The notes: generated by a model not told the origin, from the letters alone. Shown: positions 49,394 to 57,713, counted from the first letter of the stretch. The stretch is 64,000 bases of DNA from Streptomyces sp. I6 (GCA_003725745.1 RHDP01000001.1:6241501-6305500), one strand, 5' to 3'. Translations and numbers: made by a program.

Positions 49394-49408
49394 TGATAAC
49401 CGTTTCCA
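49394..49408. promoter_or_regulatory. Zur-box candidate upstream of the methyltransferase
   Basis: TGATAAC-C-GTTTCCA fits the 7-1-7 layout of actinobacterial Zur boxes. Its reverse complement TGGAAACGGTTATCA shares 11 of 15 positions with the box between the zinc-free L33 and L28 genes read on the minus strand (TGGAAACCATTCCCA). It lies in the 93-base gap between the PLP operon and the methyltransferase. Confidence 0.4.
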
Positions 49409-49465
49409 CCTGTAGATTGCGCGACAGCCACAGCGGGTGGGAGACGGAAGGGGTGCCGGGGCGGA

Positions 49466-50233
49466 ATGGGTGTGAGCATGGGCGCGGCCAGGGCATGGGT
49501 GGAGCGCTGGGAACGGCAGCAGCAGCACTACGCCGTGGACCGCGAGGAGCGTTTCACGGTGATCTCCGACGTCGTGGAGCACGTCTGCGCCGGCCGTCCC
49601 CGGCCGCTCCTGCTCGACCTGGGCTGCGGACCCGGTTCCCTCTCCGCCCGGCTCGCCCGCCGGCTGCCGGGCGCGGAGATCGTCGCGGTCGACATGGACC
49701 CCGTGCTGCTGGAGTTGGGGCGCACGCACCACGGGGACGCCGCCCGCTACGTGGACGCGGTGATCGGTGCGGACGGCTGGACCGACGCCCTTCGACTGAA
49801 CCGTGGTCCGGACGCCGTCGTGTCGACGACCGCCCTGCACTACCTGCCCGCCCCCGTCCTGCTGGAGACCTACCGCAGCCTCGCGGCCCTCCTGCGCCCC
49901 GGCGGGGCGCTGGTGAACGGGGACCACTTCCCTCCGGATCCGGGGCCCTGCACACGTCTGACCGCCCATGTGGGGCGATGCCGCGCCGAGCGCACGGGGG
50001 CACGCGGTCACGAGGACTGGGCGTCCTGGTGGAGGGACGCGGCCGCGGACCCCGAACTGGCCGACCTGTTCGAGCGCCGGGAACGGATCCGCCCGCTGTC
50101 GGGCGGCGACGGCGCCAACCACCATCTGACCCTCGATCAGCACGCCGAACTGCTGCGCCAGGCGGGCTTCAGCCATGTCGCGCCGGTGTGGCAGGTGGGG
50201 GACAGCCGCGTGCTCGTGGCGCTCAGAAGCTGA
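49466..50233 (+). CDS. Class I SAM-dependent methyltransferase
   Basis: A 255-residue protein. Motif I is [20 protein letters not shown], followed by the acidic loop EIVAVDMDPVLLELGR. The post-motif AVVSTTALHYLPAPVLLETY and the later GGALVNGDHFPPDPG are typical of small-molecule methyltransferases. In-frame ATGs at 49466 and 49478 are both possible. It follows the PLP/sulfur operon on the same strand but has its own promoter region with a Zur-like dyad. A role with the preceding enzymes is plausible but not proven. The frame is intact. Confidence 0.85.
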   Translation: MGVSMGAARAWVERWERQQQHYAVDREERFTVISDVVEHVCAGRPRPLLLDLGCGPGSLSARLARRLPGAEIVAVDMDPVLLELGRTHHGDAARYVDAVIGADGWTDALRLNRGPDAVVSTTALHYLPAPVLLETYRSLAALLRPGGALVNGDHFPPDPGPCTRLTAHVGRCRAERTGARGHEDWASWWRDAAADPELADLFERRERIRPLSGGDGANHHLTLDQHAELLRQAGFSHVAPVWQVGDSRVLVALRS

Positions 50234-50235
50234 CC

Positions 50236-50790
50236 GGCCCCCTCCGCGACCGGACGGTCCGCCGCAGGCGGGCTGCCAGGTCCGGGCGAGAGCCGTGGCG
50301 GTGGACCTGCTCGGGCGTGCCCTGCCCGACCAGCCGCCCGTCGGCGAGGCGCAGGCGGACGTCCGCCGCGCGGGCGGCCTCCAGGCCGTGCGCGGCCTGG
50401 AGGACGGCGGTGCCGCCGGCGGCCGGCTCCGTCGGCGGGGTACGCGATCCGCTCGCACGGCCTCGCGGCCGAGCCCGGCGGCCGGTTCGCCCGGCAGCCG
50501 GAGGTCCGACTGCCGGAGGTCCGACTGCCGGGCGAGACCCCGGGCGATCAGGGCGCGAAGGCACTGACCGCCCGGCGACTCCCCGAACCGGCGGTCAGCC
50601 CTGGCAGTACTGCGGCTCTCCTGCCGTGGCCCCGGTCACTCCGCCGAGGACGCCGAGCAGGGTCGACGTCCCGCTCCCGTTCGGGCCGACGGGCGCCGTC
50701 ATGGCCAAGGCGGCCATGTCCGCGGCGAGTTCCCGGGCGCCACGCTCCAGAAGCCCGGCGATCCGGCATGCGGCCTCCTCGGCGCACCTC
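50236..50790 (-). pseudogene. ABC-transporter ATPase remnant
   Basis: The upstream part (near 50620-50720) reads TAPVGPNGSGTSTLLGVLGG, a Walker A motif in which the usual lysine is replaced (GSGTST instead of GSGKST). The downstream part (near 50260-50420) reads GTAVLQAAHGLEAARAADVR and LRLADGRLVGQGTPEQV, resembling the H-loop and C-terminal end of an ABC ATPase. The middle with Q-loop, signature and Walker B is not recognisable, frames differ, and a 15-base tandem duplication lies near 50501-50531. This looks like a decayed gene rather than simple sequencing error. Confidence 0.5.
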
Positions 50791-50817
50791 GCGGTCCTGA
50801 CGGATCCGGCAGCCCGA

Positions 50818-52465
50818 TCAGACCGCTCGCCGGGTCGCGCGCAGTACGACGTCGTCGACGTGGTGGGTGCTGGCCGCGCCGGGGGACGTGGCCGGGTTTC
50901 GCGGATCTCGACCTGCCAGCTGCCGGGCTCGGCGCCGAGCGCAGCGTGGATTTCGTCGACCCCGACGAACGCCTCCGGGTCGTACATCCGGGTCTGGGCG
51001 GCCACGTCCACCGGGTCGCGCAGGGGGTGAGGTCGTGGTGCACGACCAGGAGCGTGCCGCCCGGGGCGACGGCGGCGAGCAGGCTGCGCAGTCCGCGCTG
51101 GTCGGGCGTGCGCTTGAACGAGCCGTACTGCAGCGACACCAGGTCGAAGGTCTCGCTGCCGAAGGGTGCGGGATCGCCTGCGTCGGCGCGTACGAGGTCG
51201 ACGGCGAGCCCGCGGCGTTCGGCCTCGGCGCGCACCCGGGCGAGCGCGTTGCCTGAGATGTCGGTGGCGGTCACCTTCCAGCCGCGCTCGGCCAGCCAGA
51301 GGGCGTCGGCGCCCTCGCCGGTTCCGACGTCGAGCGCCCGGCCCGGGGCCAGGGCGGTGACCTCGTGGACGAGCGTGCCGTTCGGGTTGGCGCTCCACAC
51401 TCGGCCGGGGCCCCGGTAGCGGTGGTCCCACTCGGTCTGCTCGCCCGAGTGCCGGACGGCGGCGCGCAGATCCTCCTCGGCGAGGCTGAAGGCGATCACG
51501 GCTCCGACCCGGCTCCCCTGGGCGGCCGACGGCAGCACCTGCAGGCTCGGGTCGGTGATGTTGCCGGCCGCGTAGATCCCCGGTATGGCGGTCTCGCCGT
51601 GCGAGTCGACCGCCAGGACGTCGCCGGCGCCGGTCGGGTGCGGGGTGGTGCTGAGCCCGACCCCGGCCAGCACGTCGGCGCGGGCCCGGAACCTCGAGCC
51701 GACCACGACGGCGTCGGCCTCGAGGACGCGGCCGTCGCCGAGTTCGACCCCGGACACCTCCCCGTCCGGCCCGGTGAGGACCCGGCCGACCTCACCGCGT
51801 TCGACGATGACGCCGGAGGCGGCCAGGGCTTCGACGGCTTCCTGGTGGAGTCCGGTCGGGTCGTGCAGCACGACGGCCAGCCGGCCGGTCAGATGCCGGA
51901 ACAGCGGGGTCGGGTGGAGATCCAGGGGGTGCGTGACGATCTGTACCAGGCGCTGGTCGCGCACCTCGAAGCCGTGGCAGAACGGGCAGTGGATCACGCC
52001 GCGCCCCCATCCCTCGGCGACTCCGCCGATCGCGGGGAGTTCGTCGGACAGGCCGGTCGCGGCGAGGACGCGGCGGGCCACCAGCGTGTGCCCACCCGTG
52101 AGGTCGAGGCGGAACCGGCCGTCGTCGCGACGGTGCACCCCCACGGCTCGGCCGGAGAGCACCTCCCCACCGTACGCGCGTACTTCCGCGCGCCCGGCCT
52201 CCACCAGCTCGCGGGGCGCTACGCCCTCGTGCCCCAGATAGCCGTGCATGTGCGCGGCCGGGGCGTTGCGCGGGGTGCCGTCGTCGACCACGACGACGCT
52301 GCGCCGCTGGCGGGAGATCTGCAGGGCGGCGGCGAGACCGGCGGCCGAGCCGCCGATCACGGCGACGTCGCAGTGACGCTCCAGGGTGGGGTGCTGGGCG
52401 TGGCTGACGTGTCCGGTGTGCTCGGAACGGGCCGGGTGCCGGCTCTGTGCGGGGTGGTCGCTCAT
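50818..52465 (-). CDS. Fused thioredoxin-reductase-like FAD oxidoreductase and SAM methyltransferase, two frameshifts
   Basis: About 548 residues. Residues 1-320 form a thioredoxin-reductase-like flavoprotein: CDVAVIGGSAAGLAAALQIS (FAD), the redox pair in HCPFCHGFEV, and IPGIYAAGNITDPSLQVLPS (FAD second site). Residues of about 350-548 form a class I methyltransferase with LAPGRALDVGTGEGADALWL and FDLVSLQYGSFKR. Shifts near 51030 and 50885 lead to YDPEAFVGVDEIHAALGAEP and the end THHVDDVVLRATRRAV. This domain fusion occurs in several actinobacteria. It is divergent from an XRE-cupin regulator with a shared dyad. The substrate is unknown; thiol or metalloid detoxification is a guess. Confidence 0.85.
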
Positions 52466-52504
52466 GGGTGCGACGGTACGGCGCCTGACGTTCTCGGCAA
52501 AGCC

Positions 52505-52523
52505 CCTTGCGTAATTGGCAAGG
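52505..52523. promoter_or_regulatory. Operator-like dyad between divergent oxidoreductase and XRE-cupin genes
   Basis: CCTTGC-GTAATTG-GCAAGG has six-base arms and a seven-base AT-rich centre. It is 39 bases from the oxidoreductase start and 17 bases from the regulator start, a natural site for autoregulation by the XRE-cupin protein. Confidence 0.6.
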
Positions 52524-52540
52524 CGTGCCAGGATGGGGGC

Positions 52541-53098
52541 GTGAACGGAGTCGCCGACATCGAGGCCCTGGCGCGGGCGCGCCTGCGCAGCATGCGCACC
52601 ACCCTGGGCTACTCCCTCGACGAGCTGGCCAAGCGCACCAACCTCAGCCCGTCGACCATCAGCCGCGTCGAGACGGGCAAGCGCTCGCTGAGCCTTGACG
52701 TGCTCGTGCCGCTGGCCAACGCCCTCCAGATGAGTCTCGACGTGCTCTTCGAGGTGCCCGCCGACGACGACGTCGTCATCCGTCCGGTCGCGCACAGCAG
52801 CGGCACGCGGACGACGTGGCCGCTGAGCCGTCCGGACGGCCGCACGGTCGCGGTGAAGATGCGACTCGAGCCGTCCGACACCCTCCCCGGCCAGCGAGTG
52901 CACCCGGGCCACGACTGGTTCCTCGTGCTCGAGGGGCGCGTGCGGCTGTGGCTGGGCGAGCGGCAGATCGACGTCGGCACGGGGGAGGCGGCGGAGTTCG
53001 CGACGATGGTCCCGCACGCGATCACGGCCCTGGACGGCCCTGCCGAGTTGATCATGGTTTTCGATCGCGACGGGCAGCGCGCCCATGTGCACCAGTGA
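52541..53098 (+). CDS. XRE-family regulator with C-terminal cupin
   Basis: A 185-residue protein. The N-terminal helix-turn-helix is LGYSLDELAKRTNLSPSTIS followed by RVETGKRSLSLDVL. The C-terminal cupin contains LPGQRVHPGHDWFLVLEGRV and ATMVPHAITALDGPAE. Such regulators sense a small molecule or metal through the cupin and control an adjacent gene. Here the target is the divergent FAD oxidoreductase-methyltransferase. The GTG at 52541 follows GGATGGGGGC. It is intact. Confidence 0.9.
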   Translation: MNGVADIEALARARLRSMRTTLGYSLDELAKRTNLSPSTISRVETGKRSLSLDVLVPLANALQMSLDVLFEVPADDDVVIRPVAHSSGTRTTWPLSRPDGRTVAVKMRLEPSDTLPGQRVHPGHDWFLVLEGRVRLWLGERQIDVGTGEAAEFATMVPHAITALDGPAELIMVFDRDGQRAHVHQ

Positions 53099-53368
53099 CC
53101 GGACCGCACCCTCGGGCGGACGCGGCCGGGTCGATCACTTGGGAGGTGAACGTCGACTCCGCTGTCTGCCGGGCTCGTCGGCATGCCGCGGGTTCCCGTC
53201 ACGTCTCAGCGGTGTCGCGCTGGGGGCAGCTGCGTGCTCGTGACGCTGGACGACCGACGGCTCCGCGTCCGGGCACCGCCGTCGGGCCCTGTTCCCCGCC
53301 TCCTCGGGTTTCGGGCGCCGTCCGGGCGTACCGGGCCCCGGGGTCCTCCCTTCGGGCAGGGGAGGACG

Positions 53369-53950
53369 TCACAGCGCGAGGCTCATCAGGATGTCGTCAC
53401 GGTCGTCGCCCGGCGCCAGGCGCAGCGCCCCCGGCCAGCGGCCGACCTCGGTCCAGCCCGCCCGCCGGTAGAAGTCCTCGAGTCCCAGGCCCGCCCGTAC
53501 CGACAACTTGAGGCGTTCGAGGCCCATCTCCTCCTGCGCGACGCGGTGCACCTCGCGCATCAGCGCGGCCCCGATCCCCCGGCGCCTGAGGTGTACGCGC
53601 GTCTGCACGTGGTTCACCACTCCGCAGTGCGCTTCGAGCGGGTGCGCTTCGCGCCGGACGAGCAGCCAGCCCGCGACGGAGCCCGCGACGGAGTCCTCGA
53701 GGGTGGCCACCAGCAGCCTGCCGTGCTCGGGCGCCAGGCGCTCCGCGACCTGGTCCACGGCTGCCGACACATCCGCCGGGACCAGGGGCGGCAGTGGGCA
53801 GTCCGCCGGAATGACCGCCCCGCCGGCATTGACCACCGCGGCCCAGCACTCGGCGAGTTCCCGTCTGAGGGTGCCGGAGACTTCGGACGGGCGGGCGAAC
53901 TGGGTGAGGGCGAGTGCGGTCGGTTCGCATGCTGTCACGCACACAAGCAT
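53369..53950 (-). CDS. GNAT-family N-acetyltransferase
   Basis: A 193-residue protein with the GNAT fold: CGVVNHVQTRVHLRRRGIGA is the acetyl-CoA binding RRxGIGxAL motif A, and KLSVRAGLGLEDFYRRAGWT is motif B, where the tyrosine acts. The gene begins MLVCVTACEPTALALTQF at the ATG at 53950. The substrate cannot be deduced. It is convergent with the XRE-cupin gene and intact. Confidence 0.88.
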   Translation of the reverse strand: MLVCVTACEPTALALTQFARPSEVSGTLRRELAECWAAVVNAGGAVIPADCPLPPLVPADVSAAVDQVAERLAPEHGRLLVATLEDSVAGSVAGWLLVRREAHPLEAHCGVVNHVQTRVHLRRRGIGAALMREVHRVAQEEMGLERLKLSVRAGLGLEDFYRRAGWTEVGRWPGALRLAPGDDRDDILMSLAL

Positions 53951-54360
53951 GTCACCCGGTCGCCGGCGTCCGGGTGCTCCACCGGCACACTCCGCACCCG
54001 CAGTCGGCACGCGTCGGGGCGCTGCACGCGATGCGGAGGCGAGACGTGCGCTCACCGGTGCGGCAGTCCTCTCCGGACCGGCCGTCCGGGCGGCCGGCGC
54101 GCGGACTCCCGAGCGGTCCCCGGGGCGGGTCCGACCGCCGCCCGTCGGGTGCGCGCGGGCGGCCACCGGTGCCCGCCCCGCCCGGGAGGTGGCGGCGCGG
54201 CGCAGTCCGGCCGACCCCTACGCGGCCGGGGCGACGGGGCAGCGAACGAAGATGCCCGTCGATTCCACGGTGTGTTCCACCCCGGCGACCCCCGCGGCCT
54301 CGGCCACGTCCTCCGCCCGGCGTTCCGCCCGTCGTTCCCCCCGGGCCGTGGCGGGGTCTG
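53951..54360. other. Intergenic region
   Basis: About 410 bases between the GNAT gene and the end of the CDF exporter gene, both on the minus strand. The minus-strand open frame that runs through it is the out-of-frame extension of the frameshifted exporter gene. I see nothing else. Confidence 0.5.
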
Positions 54361-55121
54361 CTAGTCGCAGCAGCCGCAGCCGGGTGGGCAGCCGCCGCAT
54401 CCGTGGCCCGTCTCGACGCCGGCGGAGGGGGTGGCCGCGGGGCGGCCGTGGAGGCGGCTGCCGTGGTGGGTGCGGCGGTGGGTGCGCAGCAGCCCTTGCC
54501 CCGCCAGGCGTCGCGGCCTTCCTTCACGGCGATGCCGGCGATGGCGAGGGCGGCGAGAGGGTCGGCCCAGGACCAGCCGAGGGTGGCGTTGAGGACGAGG
54601 CCCACCAGGAGTACGGCGGAGAGATAGGTGCACAGCAAGGTCTGTCTGGAGTCCGCGACGGCCGAGGCGGAGCCGATCTCGCGCCCGGCGCGGCGCTGGG
54701 CGGCGGAAAGGAACGGCATGACCGCGAGGGACAGGGCGGCGATGACGATGCCGGGGGCGGAGGGTTCGGCCTCGCCGGTGCCGGTCAACACGCGCACGGC
54801 GCCGAAGGCGACATAGGCGGCGAGTGCGAAGAAGGAGACCGCGATGATCCGCAGGGTGCGCTGCTCACGGGCTTCGCGGACAGCGTGGTCGGAGGCTGAG
54901 AACTGCCAGGCGACGGCGGCTGCGGAGGACACCTCGATGACCGAGTCGAGTCCGAAGCCGATGAGGGCGGTCGAGGAGGCGATCGTCCCGGCGGTGATCG
55001 CGACGACGGCCTCGATGACGTTGTAGGTGATGGTCGCGGCGACGAGGAGCCGTATGCGGCGGGAGAGCGCCTCGCGTCGCGCCGGGGAGGGGTCGAGGGG
55101 TATCGAGACGTCCGCGGCCAT
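54361..55121 (-). CDS. CDF cation efflux protein with Cys-rich tail, one frameshift
   Basis: About 253 residues. It begins MAADVSIPLDPSPARREALS. The transmembrane metal-site segments are ALIGFGLDSVIEVSSAAAVA and ADSRQTLLCTYLSAVLLVGL with DPLAALAIAG, which carry the paired acidic residues of CDF exporters. In the main frame the tail is Ala/Pro-rich, but after a shift near 54425 the protein ends GVETGHGCGGCPPGCGCCD, a cysteine cluster suited to soft metals. It starts two bases after the stop of the CmtR-like sensor, so they form one operon, probably for Cd, Zn or Co efflux. Confidence 0.85.
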
Positions 55122-55123
55122 CG

Positions 55124-55474
55124 TCAGCAGCACCCCTTCTCGGCGGCGTCCGCGCAAGTGCGGTCGGTCTCCACCGCCACGACTGCGGTGCGCAGATCGT
55201 CCAGGGCGTGGCCGAGGCGCTCGTCGGCGATCTCGTACCGCGTCCGGCGCCCGTCCGGCACGGCGACGACCAAGCCGCAGCCGCGCAGGCAGGTGAGGTG
55301 GTTGGAGAGCCGGGTGCGGGAGATGCCGAGGGCGTCGGCGAGGTCGGCCGGGTAGGTGGGGGCGTCGCGCAGGGCGAGCAGGACGCGGCAGCGGATGGGG
55401 TCGGCGAGCGCGCGGCCGAAGCGGGCCAGCACCTCGATGTCGGAGGCAGCAGTCAGCACGGTCTGACAGTACAT
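55124..55474 (-). CDS. CmtR-like ArsR/SmtB-family metal-sensing repressor
   Basis: A 116-residue winged-helix repressor. It contains LARFGRALADPIRCRVLLAL and the recognition helix region ISRTRLSNHLTCLRGCGLVV. The CLRGC pair matches the C57-x3-C61 metal ligands of mycobacterial CmtR, and the C-terminal TCADAAEKGCC supplies a third cysteine like C102. CmtR senses Cd(II) and Pb(II). The downstream CDF gene is separated by two bases and is the natural target. A perfect dyad (55477-55494) abuts the start codon. The gene is intact. Confidence 0.9.
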   Translation of the reverse strand: MYCQTVLTAASDIEVLARFGRALADPIRCRVLLALRDAPTYPADLADALGISRTRLSNHLTCLRGCGLVVAVPDGRRTRYEIADERLGHALDDLRTAVVAVETDRTCADAAEKGCC

Positions 55475-55476
55475 GG

Positions 55477-55494
55477 TTTCCTGAATCCAGGAAA
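55477..55494. promoter_or_regulatory. Operator-like palindrome at the CmtR-like gene start
   Basis: TTTCCTG-AATC-CAGGAAA, perfect seven-base arms, two bases upstream of the start codon of the CmtR-like repressor. The position suits autorepression and implies a leaderless or very short transcript. Confidence 0.65.
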
Positions 55495-55853
55495 TCGTGG
55501 ACGACTGATGGGTCCCATCCGGGTGTCACGGTGCGTCCGGGCGTGCCGTGGCCGGTCGCGATCGCTGCCGCGTCGCCTGCCTCCCGCGCAGAGGCGGTGG
55601 TGATGTCCGCTCACGTGCCGCGCTCGTGCACGGTGGTGGCGATGCTCTGAATTCCCTGGAATCCGTCAAGAAACTCCGTCAAGGGGCTCGTTGATTCACG
55701 ACGAATATCGTTGTCGATTTCAGGGTGGAAGTACTCCGTTTGCTGGTGCGTGTCTTCGGTGGCAGCCTTGCCCGCGAGGGTAGGAATTTTCCCAGGAGCC
55801 AGACGCTGCCGCCTTCGGCGTGAGGCGGCCCGGAATCTATGGAGATGGGTAGC
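55495..55853. other. Intergenic region upstream of the His-rich gene
   Basis: About 360 bases between the divergently transcribed CmtR-like gene and the His-rich gene. It becomes less GC-rich around 55640-55740. No gene is supported. Confidence 0.5.
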
Positions 55854-56156
55854 GTGGCAACACCCCTTGAGCATCGGCCGCACCCCGGACACGATCATGC
55901 GCACGGTGACGGCTGCGGGCATGTGGCGGTTCCCCACGACGATCACGTCGACTACGTGCACGACGGCCATCTGCACCGTGAACACGACGGGCATGCGGAC
56001 GAGTGCGAGGCCGGTCGGCACCAGGAGCACTCCGGTCACTCCCATACGCACGGCGAGGGCTGCGGGCATGTGGCGGTGCCGCACGGCGACCACATGGACT
56101 ACGTGCACGACGGTCACCGGCACGCGGCTCACGACGGCCATTGGGACGATCACTGA
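55854..56156 (+). CDS. Histidine-rich metal-binding repeat protein
   Basis: About 100 residues built from two similar 40-residue halves. Each half contains a GHDHAHGDGCGHVAVPH-type block (first copy DGCGHVAVPHDDHVDYVHDG, second copy EGCGHVAVPHGDHMDYVHDG). Histidine, aspartate and single cysteines make up much of the sequence, pointing to a zinc or nickel storage or buffering protein. I prefer the GTG at 55854 (VATPLEHRPH), with GGAG seven bases upstream; in-frame ATGs at 55839 and 55845 are possible. It lies between a metal-efflux operon and zinc-free ribosomal protein genes. Confidence 0.8.
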   Translation: MATPLEHRPHPGHDHAHGDGCGHVAVPHDDHVDYVHDGHLHREHDGHADECEAGRHQEHSGHSHTHGEGCGHVAVPHGDHMDYVHDGHRHAAHDGHWDDH

Positions 56157-56379
56157 ACGGACTCCATTCCGGTCCGGACGTCAATGCACCCCCGACTCGG
56201 GGTGCATTTCCATGTGCTCACCGCCGCATTTCGAAGAAGTGGCCGTCACTGAGGGAACCGGCGCCATCGCGTTACGTCGGCGCCATCGCGGTACGAGGGG
56301 GTTCCGCCCGGCTCGAGTGCGGAGGGAGCGCCATCTCGCGGGTGCTCTTGACGGCCGCGGTTAGCTGTCGTTGCCGCTG

Positions 56380-56442
56380 GGCGGGTGAGGCGGGTGAGGC
56401 GGGTGAGGCGGGTGAGGCGGGTGAGGCGGGTCAGGCGGGTGG
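56380..56442. repeat. GGCGGGTGA nonamer array
   Basis: Seven tandem copies, the sixth with one change (GGCGGGTCA). The array reaches the predicted 3' end of the L33-like gene on the minus strand. Confidence 0.9.
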
Positions 56443-56655
56443 CACGGCGGCTGCGAGTCCCGCCGCTGTGGAGAGGGGCTGCCGCAGCAGGTCGGTGTCC
56501 TTGCGGTTGATCCAGGTGATCCCCGGTGAGCGGGTCGTCCGTGCGCAGGACCGAGCGGTAGGGGTCGTTGCGGCGATTCTTGCGCGTGGCGTGGGCGCAG
56601 CCGGTTCCGGACGGTGGAGCGGAGCGTGATGGCCGGGCGTACCTCGGGGCGAGCC
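56431..56655 (-). CDS. rpmG: Zinc-free ribosomal protein L33 paralogue, frameshifted or decayed
   Basis: On the minus strand one frame reads [13 protein letters not shown] and the next reads [20 protein letters not shown] followed by LRTDDPLTG. Together they match ribosomal protein L33 ([26 protein letters not shown] and onward), with no CxxC zinc ribbons. A further shift near 56528 may lead to an extended end at the TGA at 56431. No standard start codon is in frame: the expected position near 56655 reads GTC. It therefore suffered errors or is decaying. It is divergent from the L28-S14 genes, with the Zur-box candidate in between. Confidence 0.6.
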   Translation of the reverse strand, partial: GSPRGTPGHHAPLHRPEPAAPTPRARIAATTPTARSCARTTRSPGITWINRKDTDLLRQPLSTAAGLAAAVPPA

Positions 56656-56670
56656 GCGACCGGTACTATA

Positions 56671-56685
56671 TGGGAATGGTTTCCA
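56671..56685. promoter_or_regulatory. Zur-box candidate between L33 and L28-S14
   Basis: TGGGAATGGTTTCCA, with the inner palindrome AATGG-TTT-CCATT, in an AT-richer patch 39 bases before the L28 start. It is positioned to repress both the L28-S14 operon and the divergent L33 gene when zinc is plentiful, as Zur does in Streptomyces and mycobacteria. Confidence 0.65.
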
Positions 56686-56724
56686 TTACCAAAGAGTGGC
56701 CGTCCGGCGAGAGGAAGTAGAACC

Positions 56725-56961
56725 TTGTCCGCTCACTGCCAGCTGACCGGCGCGAAGCCGGGCTTCGGCAACACCATCTCCCACTCGCACCGGCGCACCT
56801 CGCGCCGGTTCGACCCCAACATCCAGCGCAAGCGCTACTGGCTGCCGAGTGAGGGCCGTTACGTCCGGCTGACGCTCAGCGCGAAGGCGATCAAAACCAT
56901 CGACAGCATCGGCATCGAGGCCGCCGTGGCCCGTATCCGCGCCCGGGGAGTGAAGGTCTGA
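56725..56961 (+). CDS. rpmB: Ribosomal protein L28, zinc-free paralogue
   Basis: A 78-residue L28. It reads [38 protein letters not shown] and ends [13 protein letters not shown]. The zinc-binding L28 has CxxC near the start; here only one cysteine remains (HCQLT), so it is the zinc-independent form made during zinc starvation. The start is a TTG at 56725 with GAGGAAG upstream. Its stop overlaps the ATG of S14 (TGATG), so the two are coupled. Confidence 0.93.
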   Translation: MSAHCQLTGAKPGFGNTISHSHRRTSRRFDPNIQRKRYWLPSEGRYVRLTLSAKAIKTIDSIGIEAAVARIRARGVKV

Positions 56962-57266
56962 TGGCCAAGAAGAGCAAGATCGCACAGAACGAGAAGCGCA
57001 AGGCGACCGTCGAGCGGTACGCGGCCCGCCGTGCGGAGCTGAAGGAGATCATCCGCCGCCCGTCCTCCACCGACGCCGAACGCCAGGCGGCCGCGGCGGA
57101 ACTCCGGCGCCAGCCCCGCAACGCGAGTGCGACCCGGGTGCGCAACCGGGACAGCGTGGACGGGCGGCCGCGCGGCCACCTGCGCAAGTTCGGCCTGTCC
57201 CGGGTGCGTGTGCGGGAGCAGGCGCACGCCGGATTCCTTCCCGGGGTCACCAAGTCGTCCTGGTAG
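56961..57266 (+). CDS. rpsN: Ribosomal protein S14, zinc-free paralogue
   Basis: A 101-residue S14 of the long, cysteine-free type. It begins [20 protein letters not shown] and contains the conserved [20 protein letters not shown]. No CxxC pairs are present. It replaces zinc-containing S14 in the 30S subunit when zinc is scarce. It overlaps L28 by one base and ends before a perfect 24-bp terminator hairpin. It is intact. Confidence 0.95.
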   Translation: MAKKSKIAQNEKRKATVERYAARRAELKEIIRRPSSTDAERQAAAAELRRQPRNASATRVRNRDSVDGRPRGHLRKFGLSRVRVREQAHAGFLPGVTKSSW

Positions 57267-57281
57267 TGGTGCCGCTCCCAT

Positions 57282-57337
57282 GAGGGCGGAGCCGCCGGCC
57301 GTGACCCCGCCGAGTCACGGCCGGCGGCTCCGCCCTC
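57282..57337 (+). terminator. Perfect 24-bp terminator hairpin after S14
   Basis: The arm 57282-57305 (GAGGGCGGAGCCGCCGGCCG plus TGAC) pairs exactly with 57314-57337 around an eight-base loop. It ends the L28-S14 transcript. Confidence 0.85.
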
Positions 57338-57713
57338 GGAGGAACCGCGGCTGATGCCAGGGCAGGCGAAGGAGACTCGGCCGGTAGCCCTCGGCCTGGG
57401 GGAGCCGCCGCGCGGCGATCGCGGCCGCCGACTGCTTTCAGGGAAGTGGCAGTTCAGCCGGCAACGGACCGGGAGGGCTGGTGAGGGCGTGCGGCGCCGG
57501 TACGCCGATCCCGGGCCGCCGTGCCGCCGGGCGGCCGGCCGGACAGCCCGGGTCGGCGGCACCGGTGCATCCGGGCGTCCCTCCTGCACAGGGCGTCGTG
57601 CTGCTCCCGGGTGCCGAAACGACCCCGGCCCGCGGTGTCGAGGGCCGGCAGAGAACCCGGGAAACGTTCGACGAGGAGACCCAAGACCCGGCGAACACCG
57701 GGGCCCGGAAGTC
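57338..57713. other. Intergenic region between S14 terminator and CobW gene
   Basis: About 375 bases between convergent genes. Long open frames occur on both strands, but none has a recognisable start, ribosome binding site or conserved content. Confidence 0.5.

Noticed and set aside
54218-54400. 60-codon minus-strand frame downstream of the CDF gene
   Set aside because: It has no ribosome binding site, overlaps the corrected CDF tail and shows no conserved motif.
56003-56629. 208-codon plus-strand frame after the His-rich gene
   Set aside because: It is out of frame with the His-rich gene, crosses the nonamer array and lies opposite the L33 motifs.
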